In this document: positions 44,104 through 54,348 of the stretch, piece by piece | Numbering within the stretch: position 1 is the first letter of the stretch | Layout: each line of letters opens with the position of its first letter | Assembly (NCBI GenBank): GCA_034440635.1 | Contig: JAOTON010001919.1 | Location: 124,001 to 188,000, forward strand | DNA length: 64,000 nucleotides | Direction: 5' to 3' | From: Lepas anatifera | Lineage: Eukaryota > Arthropoda > Thecostraca > Lepadidae | Position numbers and translations under genes: made by a program | The notes under the pieces: generated by a model | Database searches by the model: none | What the model saw: the letters and a program-made list of their open reading frames with translations, nothing else | Told to the model about the DNA's origin: nothing

Positions 44104-45315
44104 CCTGTTGTTAGGCTACCGGAGTCAAATATCTGGTTTTTGAGACCAGGCTTGTGTCTACCGTTGGCTCAGCTACCATCCAAGGTTCGATGGACGGGGC
44201 CTAAAAAAGTTCCACCTGTTCCAAGTTAACTTGGGCGTCATCAAGCCAGCTAGCTATCCTGTAATCTGCGTACCGGGCATACTGAGGAGAGTGTTCAATT
44301 TGACGCCGTTGTTCATGTGAGAACAGCCTTCGGAAGGTTGGGTGATTTGGGAACTGAAAAAGTTTTAGGGCATACTGCATGCCATGCATTCTGCGCCTTA
44401 GGTCCAACGTTATCTCACTTGCCTCCACGAGCATACTGGAGGTGGGAGATGTGCGAAAAGCACCGATTATTATCCTGATGGCGTAATAATGAACTGTGTC
44501 CAGCATGCGTTTAGAGCTTTCCGTGGCGGCATCATATGCTATGGAACCATATTCTATTTTAGATCGGACCAAAGATCTATATAACATAAGGAGGGTTTTC
44601 TGGTCCGCGCCATACTTGAGCTTGGTCAAAACTTTAAAGATATTTAGGGCTTTGAAACATCTATCCCTTAGATCCTTGAAATGTGGCACGTATTTTAATT
44701 TCCTATCAATGATTACACCGAGAAAGCGGGTTTGTTCTACTATATCTATGGCTTGTTTATACATTGTTAGGACAGGATCAGTGCAATCATTTCGTTTACG
44801 ACAAAAAATGTATGCATTTTGTTTTTTGCATTGAGAACTTCAAACCATTCTGTCCGCTCCATCGTTCCAACTTATCCAGAGCAATCTGCAACTGCCTCAC
44901 GGCCGATGGTGTGGATGATGTCGTGACCCAAATAGTAAAATCGTCGACAAAGAGGGCTGTGTTTATATTCGGAGGGATACCATCTGCTATATCGTTGATT
45001 GCAATTGCGAACAGCGCAACAGAGGACGCTGCCCTGCGGTGTTCCATTTTCTTGTGTGTATTCATCAGATTCTGATGTGCCAACGCGGTATCGAAAACGT
45101 CTGTTCTTAAGAAAATTGGACAGAAACCATCCCAAGTGACCTCGCACACCTAGATCGAAGACCTTCTGCAGGATACCGTGCCTCCAGGTGAGAACGAATG
45201 CTCGCTCAATGTCAAAAAAGACGGCAATTGTGTGCTGCTTTCTGCTGAAGCCTTTCCGGATAGACAAGTCTAAAGCTAAGAGGTGGTCAATGGTGCTTCG
45301 ACCCCTCCGGAATCC
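44104..45315 (-). pseudogene. C12 ORF2, middle segment: RT palm to RNase H linker
   Basis: Coding pieces: 45267-44872 (SIRKGFSRKQHTIAVFFDIERAFVLTWRHG, frame lost after NGTPQGSVL), 45149-44796 (VALFAIAINDIADGIPP, FVDDFTIWVTT, FSMQKTKCIHF) and 44764-44201 (RFLGVIIDRKLKYVPHF, RSKIEYGSIAYDAATESSKRM, PTFRRLFSHEQRRQIEH). Two frameshifts, one of them in the highly conserved PQGSVL motif where bases are deleted. The rightmost bases are followed by C14 at 45316, and the leftmost (44104-44115) are the second copy of the C13 target duplication. Confidence 0.87.
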
Positions 45316-45580
45316 ATCATCATCATCATTATTAGTGTTTAGGGGGCGCGCCGACTACTAAGGTCATTTTGAGCCCATAACAAAGGAAAGGTTAAAAAAA
45401 CATAAAAGGTACACAGACTTACAGGGTGGTTCATATCAGACTACGACCGTGCTAGCAGTCGTCCAACCAAAACTAGAATAGAAAGATGGTCTATAGAATA
45501 AAAGGTGGATGAGGAACTTTATAAAAAGGGGGTCAGCCCTAGCAATTTCAAGCAGGTCAAGTCATACAAAACCTAAACAA

Positions 45581-46394
45581 TTACGAAGGCGAGTAGATGG
45601 TATTAAACCCGATGCTTTTCAGATAGCACATTATGTTGCTAATATCAACGGAGGGTTGCTCTCCTAAGAGACAGTCTAGCGTGGGAAATCTCGGTAGACA
45701 GCGGGCTCTCTCGATCTCAAAGTCCCGGCATTCTATTAGCACATGTTTAACTGTTAGTCTTTCACCACAGCGCGGGCACTCTGGCGGGACGTGACTGGCT
45801 AAAAGGTAAGAGTGTGTAGAGTGGGTGTGCCCAATTCGCAGTCTACAAAGTATCACTTCTTCCCTTCTGCAACCCACGTTGCTAGACGACCACAGTCCCA
45901 GCCGGGGTTTAAGTTCTCTGAGCTTCCTGCCCTTGGGATCGCCGTCCCATCGACGCTGCCAAACCTCGGTCAGGTGATTCCGAACGTATGGAAACAAGTC
46001 AAAAAAGGGGACTTTAATTCCCCGTGGGGGCTTTCCTTTCGCCGCGTCTTTGGCTGCACCGTCCGCCCTCTCGTTACCAGAGATCCCACAGTGGCTCGGC
46101 ACCCACACAAGCGTTATATGCTTTCCCCGGCTCATAGCTTTATGTATCTTCTCTCTAATGAGGGGTACAAGGTATGAGCTCGATGGGCCAAGGTTACAAG
46201 CTTGAAGTGATTGTAAGGATGACAGTGAGTCACTAAAAATTACGCATCGGTTCGTTCTCAAGCGTAAAACCTGGTCAATACATCGAAATATCGCATATAA
46301 TTCCGCTGTAAAAACTGAGGCCATCGGCGGCAGAGTGAAACGTCTTTCAACATCAGCACTGATGAATGCGCATCCAGTTCCATCAACACTCTTC
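45581..46394 (-). pseudogene. C14 ORF2 C-terminal part: RNase H and finger
   Basis: Open from SVDGTGCAFISADVERRF to the stop at 45581: FTAELYAIFRCI, FSDSLSSLQSL, WVPSHCGISGNERADGAAK, the REEVILCRLRIGHTHSTHSYLL segment, CPRC-x8-H-x4-C and the end FNTIYSPS. The start of RNH (TDGS) lies on the other side of C15, at 47138 on, and continues to about 47257, where C16 interrupts. Three of the four acidic residues are in this piece. C15 inserted just beside the TDGS Asp codon. Confidence 0.87.
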
Positions 46395-47123
46395 ATCATA
46401 TCATCATCATAGTTGGGGTTTAAGGGCGCGTCGACTGCAGTGGTCATATTGCGCCCATAACTTAGCATATTGCGCACAGAGGAAAGACATGTAGATATAT
46501 AACGAGACTTTTCGAGTTAGGTACTAAGATAGGTCACTGTGTCTTGAAAGGTGCTGTACTTGTAGAGTGACATGTGTGAATCGAGGGTCAAAAGATACTG
46601 GTTCACGTTATATGTCTATCTCGGCGAGTAAATTACGTTGAAGTCAACACTTCTTATAAACGATATTATGTCGGAGAGCTCCACGGTTCGATTTTGTCCC
46701 AAAAGAGAATGCAGTGATGGCGATCCTCCAAGATGCCGCAGTCTTTCCACCTCAAAATCCTGGCAGTCTGCAAGAACATGCTTAACACTAAGCGGCTCTC
46801 CGCATCGTGAACACTTTGGCAGATCGCCGCCACCCAAGCGGAAGGAGTGTGTGGCGTGGGTGTGGCCGATCCGCAGGCGGGAGAGGATAACCTCCTCTCT
46901 TCTGCAGCCCGCACTGCTGGATTTCCACACCCCTAGCTTTGGTTTAAGGCCTCTAAGCTTGACTCCTTTGGGATCACCATCCCACCTGCTCTGCCAGACA
47001 CGAATAGCATAGTCTTTGGTAAGACCATATAGGTCAGAGAACGGAACACGGAGCCCGGGGAGAGAAGCGCGTTCACCCGCGGACTTTGCTCCGCGGGTTA
47101 GCTCAGTCGGTTAAGGCGCTGTT
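46395..47123 (-). mobile_element. C15: short LINE-derived unit with tRNA-like 5' end
   Basis: 729 bases. The 14-bp target-site duplication catcaacactcttc is at 46381-46394 and 47124-47137. It has the same content as C10 (3' UTR and RNH C-terminus, REEVILSRLRIGHTHATHSFRL, CSRC-x8-H-x4-C, FNVIYSPR), about 98 percent similar by eye. It extends 40 bases further at its 5' end: an 8-bp perfect hairpin CCCGCGGA/TCCGCGGG (47076-47083, 47090-47097), then a tRNA-like A-box region reading on the plus strand. Confidence 0.92.
47092..47120 (+). other. tRNA-like 5' half with Pol III A box
   Basis: TAGCTCAGTCGG (47099-47110) fits the eukaryotic A-box consensus TRGYNNARNNGG at every position. It is spaced as in a tRNA: seven acceptor-like bases, TA, then a D stem GCTC and the D loop with GG, followed by TTAAGGCGC. 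The anticodon arm, B box and 3' half are absent, so it is not a functional tRNA gene. It lies at the very 5' end of C15, antisense to the LINE part. Confidence 0.65.
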
Positions 47124-47271
47124 CATCAACACTCTTCGATCCATCCGTAAAAAATAATGTGTGATTTGGGTACGTCTCCGAGCAGTATTCCAGAAAAATT
47201 TGTCGAACTGCCTCTGGCATCAGGCCCCTGGCCAGCCCCAGGAGCCGCGTGTCTATAAAGACCCTGGAAGT

Positions 47272-48444
47272 GTGTGTGTGTGTGTGTGTGTGTGTTGGTG
47301 CTTTAGGGCACTTCGGCTGCCAGGGCCATATAGCGCGCCTATCAGGTCAGTTTAGTCTAGTCTTGGATTACGCTTTGTTGTTGGTATCAAGCTTCCTACG
47401 GGCAGCTAGAAATGGCCCAGACTCAAGCTCTGTCACCCACTCAAGCCCTGTATGGGCTGTAAATGATATGGAAACCTATCTCAGTCAGGTACGATAAAAC
47501 GCGGTTAAAGTCTGTTGTTGGGTGTTTACCAAGAATCTCAGCCATCGTTTGTCTAGAGAGGAAGCGGTTACGCACTTCGCGTAGCCCTGCACAGGCATCA
47601 GTGTCTGAGAGAACGTGCTCGACGCTCAGTCTTGCGCCACAGCGGGTGCAAGTGTTTGGTGCGGCGCCACAAAGGTAGTGTCCATGTGTTATGAATGTGT
47701 GGCCGATGCGGAGTCTAGCCAAACACACCTCCTCTCTCCTACTTCGCCGGGCGCTCGACTCCCAGTGACCTATTGTTGTCCTGAGACGTTTCAGAGCACA
47801 GTCCGGTTCAACATCCCATCTCGTCTGCCACTTTGAGGAGAAGAAATTATTGATATCAGCCTTCAGGTCACCCGCTGGTACCCGGAACCTTCGCTGGGGG
47901 CTCAACCACGACGCAGATTTGGCGGCTTCATCCGCCAGTTCATTCCCGGGTATACCAACATGACTTGGGACCCATAAGAACTTAATTTCGATACCGTGAG
48001 ATGCAGCAGTGGTCAACAGTTTTAAAATCGCGGGTACGAGCCATGATGAATGTGATAGACTAGAGCGGAGAGCTGCCAGCGAGCTGGCTGAGTCGGTGAT
48101 TATCAGGTGATGTTTCTCGGGGAGCTGACGGATATACCGTATGACCTGTAAAATAGCATATAGTTCGGTGGTAAAAACCGACACAGTTCTCGGGAGACCA
48201 AAACATCGACAGATTCCTTCGCCTGTGAAGGCACACCCGGCACCAGCAGCTCCCTTGGATCCGTCAGTGTAGAACTTAAAGTAGTCTGGGTATGAACTTA
48301 TCTTTTCTAAGGCTAGTTGTGCGAGTTCTGATGGGGCTGTTCTCGTTTTCCCGTGCTGCATCAGCTCAAAATCGCATTCAACAGTAGTTCGGCGCCATGG
48401 TTCCAGCCTCTCAGGTCGTTTCTTTGCTATGGTCCCAAAGTTAA
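47272..48444 (-). mobile_element. C16: 5'-truncated LINE with TG-repeat tail, inserted in C14
   Basis: TGTG tail (47271-47295). The target-site duplication aagaccctggaag is at 47258-47270 and 48445-48457, with a fourteenth shared base, t, that may belong to the tail. Contents: a diverged 3' stem-loop (47300-47340), a short 3' UTR, RNH and finger. The ORF2 end HIIYSPYRA and the divergent sequence set it apart from both the YSPS and DPG lineages. Confidence 0.9.
47441..48444 (-). pseudogene. C16 ORF2 C-terminal part: RNase H and finger
   Basis: One open frame from the 5' truncation point to the stop at 47441. RNH residues are all visible: FYTDGSKGAAGAG, FTTELYAILQVI, ITDSASSLAAL and WVPSHVGIPGNELADEAAK. 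Then come REEVCLARLRIGHTFITHGHYL and CTRC-x8-H-x4 with Thr-Asp in place of the last Cys (VLSDTDAC), so the finger is altered, and finally FHIIYSPYRA. No stop or frameshift in about 330 codons, so this is a recent insertion, though without RT and EN it cannot move by itself. Confidence 0.88.
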
Positions 48445-48528
48445 GACCCTGGAAGTCCGCCATGGCTCAGCAGCAGGCAGCTGCATCGACTCAACGTCCT
48501 CAGGATCGACACCACCCCTCCGGAATCC

Positions 48529-50100
48529 GCATTGAATGTTCGACAGTAGATTATTGGTATCCAAAAAAGACATGAGGCGGAGGTTAACCATCTTCTCCAG
48601 CAGCTTGCAGACGCAAGAGCTCAGTGAAATTGGGCGGTAGTCCCCAGGCGAATCACCTTCCTTACCAGTCTTCAGTATGGGGACAACAACCGCGTCTCGC
48701 CATTGCTCGGGGAAGTCATGTTTTACCCAGATGTGGTTGAAGATGTGAAGTAGAGATGCTAATGAGCTGTCAGGAAGATGGGAAAGCATTTCATTTCGAA
48801 TAGTGTCAGGCCCAGGTGAAACTGGCCTAACAGAACGAAGTACTCCTTTCAGTTCACGCATTGTAAATGGAACATTGTATGAGGCAGAATGGTTATGTCC
48901 GAAGTTAACATTTGTTTGCTCTGCTCGTCCGCGTAAGCGCCTGAAACTATCGTCCTGGACATGAGAGCTACATCGCATGCTGACGGCTGCCGCCATACGG
49001 TTCGATACTTCTTTTGTGTCAGTTATTTTGATGCCGTTATCATCTAATACGGGTGTGGATGTGGATTGTGACCTACTCTGAAGTTGTTTTACTCTGGTCC
49101 AAACCTGGGTAGTTGGTGTAACTCTATTCACGGTACACACATACTCCACCCACCACCTCCCCTTGGCATTTAACACAATGCGGCGAGCGAGTGCTCGGGC
49201 ACGCTTGAAGGCTATAAGGGTCGTGGTTGTCGTACTCCTCCTAAAAACTCTAAAAGCCCGCTTTCTACTTATGGGTATAAAAGTCGCTGCAGCCTCCAAA
49301 ATCATGTTGTTAAAGTCTCTTACGCTCTGAGTAGCCGAAGTCTCAGAGGAGAGGTTCACCAAACCACACACACTCTCAAAGGCAGTCCAATCTGCCCGCC
49401 GTGTGTTCCATCGTGGAAGATTTGTTCTGCAGACGGATGTCCGGGTTTGTGAGGTGATAATAGGGAAGTGGTCGCTACCGTGTGGGTCATCTAGAGATTT
49501 CCACCGGAGCTGGGCTAAGAGAGACGGTGTACAAATTGAAAGGTCTATAGCAGAGTGATTTCCAGATGGAAGAGATACGTGGGTGGGGCGACCGGTATTC
49601 AAAAGACATTGTGATTTTAGGTGGAGAAAGCGTTCAAGTGTTCGACCTCGAGCACACGTACGGCCTCCAGCCACTCCCCACGCGGCGTTGTGGGCGTTGA
49701 AGTCGCCCAATAACATATAAGGGGTTGGGAGCTGATCAACAAGGCTGTTCAGATTATTTATGTCAGTGTTACCTCCCGGTGGTAAGTAAATGGAACAAAC
49801 TGTCAGCTTCATAAAACCCAAGTCGGCCCGGGCTGCCACAGCCTGCAAGGTACTTCTTAAAGTGATTTGATGACATGGTATGGGTGTGTGGACAGCTAAC
49901 ATCACTCCACCGTATGCTATTGTGGTGCTAAATACCTCTTTTCGGAATATATTGTACTGTCGAACTGAAAACTTACCACCTGGACGCAGCTTAGTCTCCT
50001 GGAGGCAAACAACAGATGGATTGTAAGCAGATAATAGGCTCTGCAGGTCCGAGACGTTTGAACGAAGGCCTCGGCAGTTCCATTGTAGAAATTGTGTCAT
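48529..50100 (-). CDS. C12 ORF2, N-terminal half: EN and RT fingers
   Basis: Open frame from ATG at 50100 (MTQFLQWNCRGLRSN) to the C14 insertion point. EN motifs QETKLRPG, LLGDFNAHN, DLSICTPS and GSDHFPI are intact. The linker after TFIP has lost about 24 codons that C8 keeps (from MTSG to KQAIL, including PVPWW), an in-frame deletion. RT fingers VSPGPDTIRNEMLSHL, EQWRDAVVVPILKTGKEG and YRPISLSSC follow, then QCGFRRG at the cut. The frame runs on into C14 for a few codons (GVDPEDVESM), which is an accidental fusion. This is the longest undamaged ORF2 N-terminal half in the window. Confidence 0.87.
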
Positions 50101-50126
50101 TTATTTAAAAGAGAACGGGCCAAGAT

Positions 50127-51762
50127 TTACCGCGGGCGACGACGGGTCTGTCTAACCTTTCCACGGGGGCCAGAGCCCCCGGGTGGACCCTTAGCTGGTC
50201 CTGCCCCAGGGCCACCGAGCCGGTTCCGAACCGGACCACGGCCCCGTCCACCCTCCAATGAAGTTCCTCGGGCACGCGAAGTTTGAGGATGGCCGGGAGG
50301 GCTCTCAGCCGGGCGCTTCACTGGGGACCTACCCCGTGAAGAGCTCTCAAAATTCCTCCGCACAGCAGCCACTGTGGAGAACGGAGTTTGGGAGGGGAGA
50401 TGCGATGGCGTTGACCCGGTCTCTGCTGTAGACGATGGCGCAGATGCAACCGGAGGCGCTGGAACAGCGCCCCCAGCGGGTGGTTCAATGGGGGACGGCG
50501 GGCGGCGCCTCCCTGTGGGGGAATGCTTGCCTCCCCGTCCCACAACTGTCCAGCTCTCCAAGTCGGCCGAGGGCTGGTGGCTGGACGAGTGACCAACAGG
50601 CGCCGCCTGCTGGTGCTCAGGGGCGGGGCCATGGCCCCGCCCCACACCTCCGGCAGGAACCGAGGACAGGGGGATGGAGTCAGGAGCGTCGCTCCGCTTC
50701 CCGCCCCCCTCCCCGTAAGGAGGGAGGTTGTGGAGGAGGCGCCGCCTCCGGCTCGGGAGACGGAGAGGCGGGCTGGCGTGAAAACACCAGCCCCATCTCC
50801 CTGCCAGGCGAACAAAGTCCGACACTGACAAGGATGGGATGACCTCCTCCGGGGTCATCCTGGGAGGCCAAGGCCCCGGTACCGACAGCTTGAGCGTATG
50901 ATTTCCGGGGGTGGGTGGCCCCGTAGGCGTCCCGAGCCTCCCGGAAGCTCATACGCCCCTTCACTTTGATGTTAATTATTTCTTTTTCTTTTTTAAGAGT
51001 GGGGCAGTTGCGATCATATGCAGCGTGTGCGACTTGGCCTTGGCCACAGTTGGTACAGAATGGGGTTTCAGCGTTACAGGATGTCGACTCGTGCTCCTTG
51101 GAACCACAACGTCCGCAGGTTCGGGTACATCTGCAGGATGAAATAGTGTGTCCGTACCGGTGGCACGTAAAACATCGCATTGGATTGGGAACGTACGCTC
51201 TGACTCTCTCCTTAACATATCCTACCGTCACCGACTCAGGCAGATCGACTCCATCAAAGAAAAGTATTATTGAGTTTGTGTCTTGCATTTCTCCTGCCTT
51301 CTTAATCCTGATCCTTTTCGCTGTCACAACACCAAAACAACTCAGTCCCTCTACAATCTCCTCATCACAAACTCCGGCCAAGTCGAAGCAGTTGATCACT
51401 CCTTTGACAAAGTTCTTTGTTTTGTGCGCTTCGATGCAAACATTTACAGTGACATTTTTCTTTGTACCTTGATCGTGTTTCGTGAAAGTAAGGGTGGATG
51501 TGCTCAGTGCGCGTTCTGCATCGCGGTGGTCAAGGAACTCGACCTCAAGAGTTCCATCTCGCAAGCGGTCACAGCGGCTGACTTTACCTAGGCAGTCACA
51601 CGCCTCCTTTCTTTGGAAAGGGGACAGGCGAGACAGGGAGCAGCTCACTCCTCTTATCAGGAGGACGCGGGGGCGCAATGGCTTCGATTGGGAAGGGTTT
51701 TGGGAAGTGGCTACCTCCTGCTGGAGGTGGTGAGGGGGGTTTGTGGAGTTTGAGGAATCCAT
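50127..51762 (-). pseudogene. C12 ORF1: gag-like zinc-knuckle protein
   Basis: Start MDSSNSTNPPHHLQQ at 51762. The frame 51762-50680 covers both RRM-like parts (PRVLLIRGVSCSLSRLSPFQRK; CIEAHKTKNFVKGVINC) and three knuckles (CFTCHRYGHTISSC, CGRCGSKEHESTSC, CTNCGQGQVAHAAYDRNC). A frameshift near 50850 follows the MTPEEV region. The C-terminal part continues in 50858-50127 with LSVSDFVRLAGRWG, VVGRGGKHSPTGRR, VAAVRRNFESSSRGRSPVKRP and an RG-rich basic end. The gap to ORF2 is 26 bases. One lesion only. Confidence 0.87.
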
Positions 51763-52081
51763 GGGAAGATCATAAGGTTCGACCAGCCATCATCATCATC
51801 ATCATCATTAGTGGAGTTTAGGGGCGCGTCGACAGCGGCGGTGATTTTGCGCCCATATCAATGTCCTTGTTCTTAGTTTAAAAGCAAGCGGCATCGGGGG
51901 CCAGCGTCGGCAACGTCATCTAAAACACCAAAAATGGTATGTAAAACATCGGCTGAGCCCCTGCATATACACACCGGTAGGTCAAAAGTAAGTGAAATTA
52001 TGCGCGAACAGAGATACAAACAATTGTCAGAAGTAAAACGTAGAGATACGGAACATAAAACACGAACATAGGTTCCCTAAA

Positions 52082-54348
52082 TCATTTCGGCACTAGGTGT
52101 CTACTGCTCACACGGTGTGACCACCTGGAGAGTATATGACGTTGAAATTGACACTGTTCAAGAAAAAGACGATGTCGCAGATATCTACCGATCGAGATTC
52201 TCCACAGAGCGCCTCCATAGCGGGGGGCATTGGGCAGATAACCAGCTCTTTCGATCTCGTAATCGCGACATTCAATCAGCACATGCCTGGTCGTCAGTCG
52301 GTCACCGCAACGTTGACACGTCGGCGGGCCGTCACCGCCAAGGTGGTGTGAGTGTGTGGCGTGCGTATGACCAATGCACAGCCTGGTCAGAATCACCTCG
52401 TCCCTCCTACAGCCAGCACCTGCCGACTGCCATATCCCTATTTTGGGTTTCAGCGCCCGCAGCTTGGAGCCTTTCGGGTCTTCGTCCCAGGTGCGCTGCC
52501 ATATTTGGTTAACATGATCACCGATATTTTGGTAAAAATCCAAGAACGGCACACCTAAGCCAGTCGGTACGACACCCTGGGATGCCGCTTTTGCACACCT
52601 GTCAGCACGTTCATTTCCAGGTATCCCCACATGGCTAGGCACCCAAGCAATTGTGACGCTTTTCCCATGGCAGTGTGCTCTGTAGAGTCTGAGTCTAATA
52701 AGTTCTAAAACATATGAAGATGTTGGGTGAGTTTCGAACGCACTCAGCGCTTCTAGCGATGAAAGCGAATCTGAGAAGATTACGTGGCGGCGTAATTAGA
52801 ACGTAAAATGTAGTCCATGCAACGAAATAAAGCGTACAGTTCGGCAGTAAAAACCGATGCACTCCCAGGTAATGTGAATGACCTTTCCACATTCTCGGTT
52901 ACGAACGCGCATCCAGTGTCATTTCCACTCCTGGAGCCATCTGTGTAGAGTACGCTATGCTCCGGGTATGTGCTGTGGAGATGGTCCCGGAAAACCTGTT
53001 GAACTGATTGAGGCGGTAAATCTTTCGTAATAGCGAGCAAGGTTGTGTCAATTTTGACCTCCGGTAGCACCCATGGCTCTACCGATGGGACATGGTAGGT
53101 CTCAATCTGGCCAAGGTCGATGCCAGCTTCATTTAGCCACATACACACCCTAAGCCCAGGGAGCCGCGCCGAAGCTGGGATGGCGCCGGCGCGGCGCTGC
53201 GGCACTTCCGAAAAAAGTTTCGGATAGGCTGGGTGGTTTGGAAACTGTTTGATCTTTAAGGCATATTTCATTGATGATAGACGTCGGCGTAGCGCAAGGG
53301 GCATCTCGTTTGCATCAACCAGCAGGCTACAAATCGGTGACGTGCGAAAGGCACCCGTTATGATCCTGAGAGCATGGTGGTGTATGGTGTCTAGCATTCG
53401 TTTGGCACTCTCCGTTGCTGACTCATACACAATAGACCCGTATTCGATCTTCGATCTAACCAATGATCTATAGAGCATCAGGAGGGTTTTGCGGTCAGCT
53501 CCAAATCGCATTCTAGTCAAGACTTTGAAAATGTTCAGGACTTTAAAGCAGTTCTCCCTCAGCCTTTTGAAATGAACAATGTACGTCAGTCTCCGGTCAA
53601 ACAGTACACCTAAAAAACGCGCCTCTTCAACAACATCAATCCTTTGTGCATAGAGAGTGAGGTGGGGATCGTCACAGCCATTCCTTTTCCTGCAAAGTGG
53701 AGACATTTTGTTTTCTCGGTAGAAAATTGCAGCCCATTTTTGTCACTCCACCGTTGGAGCTTGTCACTTCCAATCTGCAGTTGTCTCGGTGCTGCAGCAG
53801 TGGAGGACGATGTGGTCCACATAGCAAGGTCGTCAACAAACAAGGCACACTTAACATTTGAAGGCAGACCGTCTGAAACATCATTAATGGCGACTGCGAA
53901 GAGTGTCACAGATAAAACAGATCCCTGGGCCGTGCCATTTTCCTGAGTGTGCTGTGCTGACAGTATGTCACCGATTCTAAAGCGGAAGCGACGGTCTTTA
54001 AGGAAGTTGGAGAGAAACCAGCCCATGCGGCCCCGTATTCCAAGTCCTGATAGCTTCTGCAAAATGCCATGCCTCCAAGCTGAGTCATAGGCGTGCTTAA
54101 TGTCGTAAAATATAGCAACGGTATGATGTTTTCTTGCAAAGCCTTCGCGGACGCTGGCGTCAAGTGTCAGTAAATGGTCGATTGTACTACGGGTTTGCCG
54201 AAAACCACATTGTATGTTCGTGAGAAGGCCATTGTTTTCAAGAAACCAAATTAAACGAGTATTTACCATTCTTTCAAAACGTATGACATCCACCACCTTC
54301 GTTTGGAGTTCAACACGACTCGGCGAGCAAATGCTCTAGCCTGTTTAA
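52082..54348 (-). pseudogene. C17 ORF2: RT and RNase H part
   Basis: Coding order: a linker piece ARRVVLNSKRRWW (54348-54290), then an abrupt join to FERMVNTRLIWFLENNGLL (54296-53610; QCGFRQTRSTIDHLL, NGTAQGSVLSVTLFA, FVDDLAMWTTS), so roughly 500 bases of RT fingers are deleted. The thumb and RNH start follow (53706-52780; RSKIEYGSIVY, TDGSRSGNDTG, FTAELYALFRCM), then 52642-52082 (PSHVGIPGNERADRCAK, CQRC-x8-H-x4-C). The FTDSLSS region (52780-52690) is damaged, and the frame end replaces the usual YSPS after GALWRISIGRY. Confidence 0.85.

Larger units (their letters stand above)
45316..48513 (-). mobile_element. C14: 5'-truncated LINE in C12, carrying C15 and C16
   Basis: ATCATC tail from 45316. 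The 15-bp target-site duplication acccctccggaatcc is at 45301-45315 and 48514-48528. Its own sequence is about 1.27 kb: 3' UTR, RNH and the RT-RNH linker (GVDPEDVESMQ at the 5' end). C15 (46395-47123) and C16 (47272-48444) are nested inside, each with its own duplication. Confidence 0.92.
36086..51787 (-). mobile_element. C12: LINE, ATG-tailed, inserted in C8 and itself interrupted by C13, C14 and C17
   Basis: Segments: 36086-37177 (tail, stem-loop, 3' UTR, RNH), 44104-45315 (RNH start and RT), 48514-51787 (RT, EN, ORF1, first leader bases). The joins are proved by target-site duplications of C13 (cctgttgttagg) and C14 (acccctccggaatcc). C17 cuts the leader at 51788, and the remaining leader is outside the window. 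It is the same subfamily as C8 but inverted, so 35470-36085 and parts of 36840-37177/44104-44560 are inverted repeats. Confidence 0.88.

Noticed and set aside
47092..47165. A complete tRNA gene
   Set aside because: Only the 5' half fits; the sequence after 47120 is target duplication and RNase H coding sequence, and no B box or T arm is present.
48427..50100. A novel EN-RT protein ending GVDPEDVESMQ
   Set aside because: The end belongs to C14; the frame simply reads through the insertion joint.
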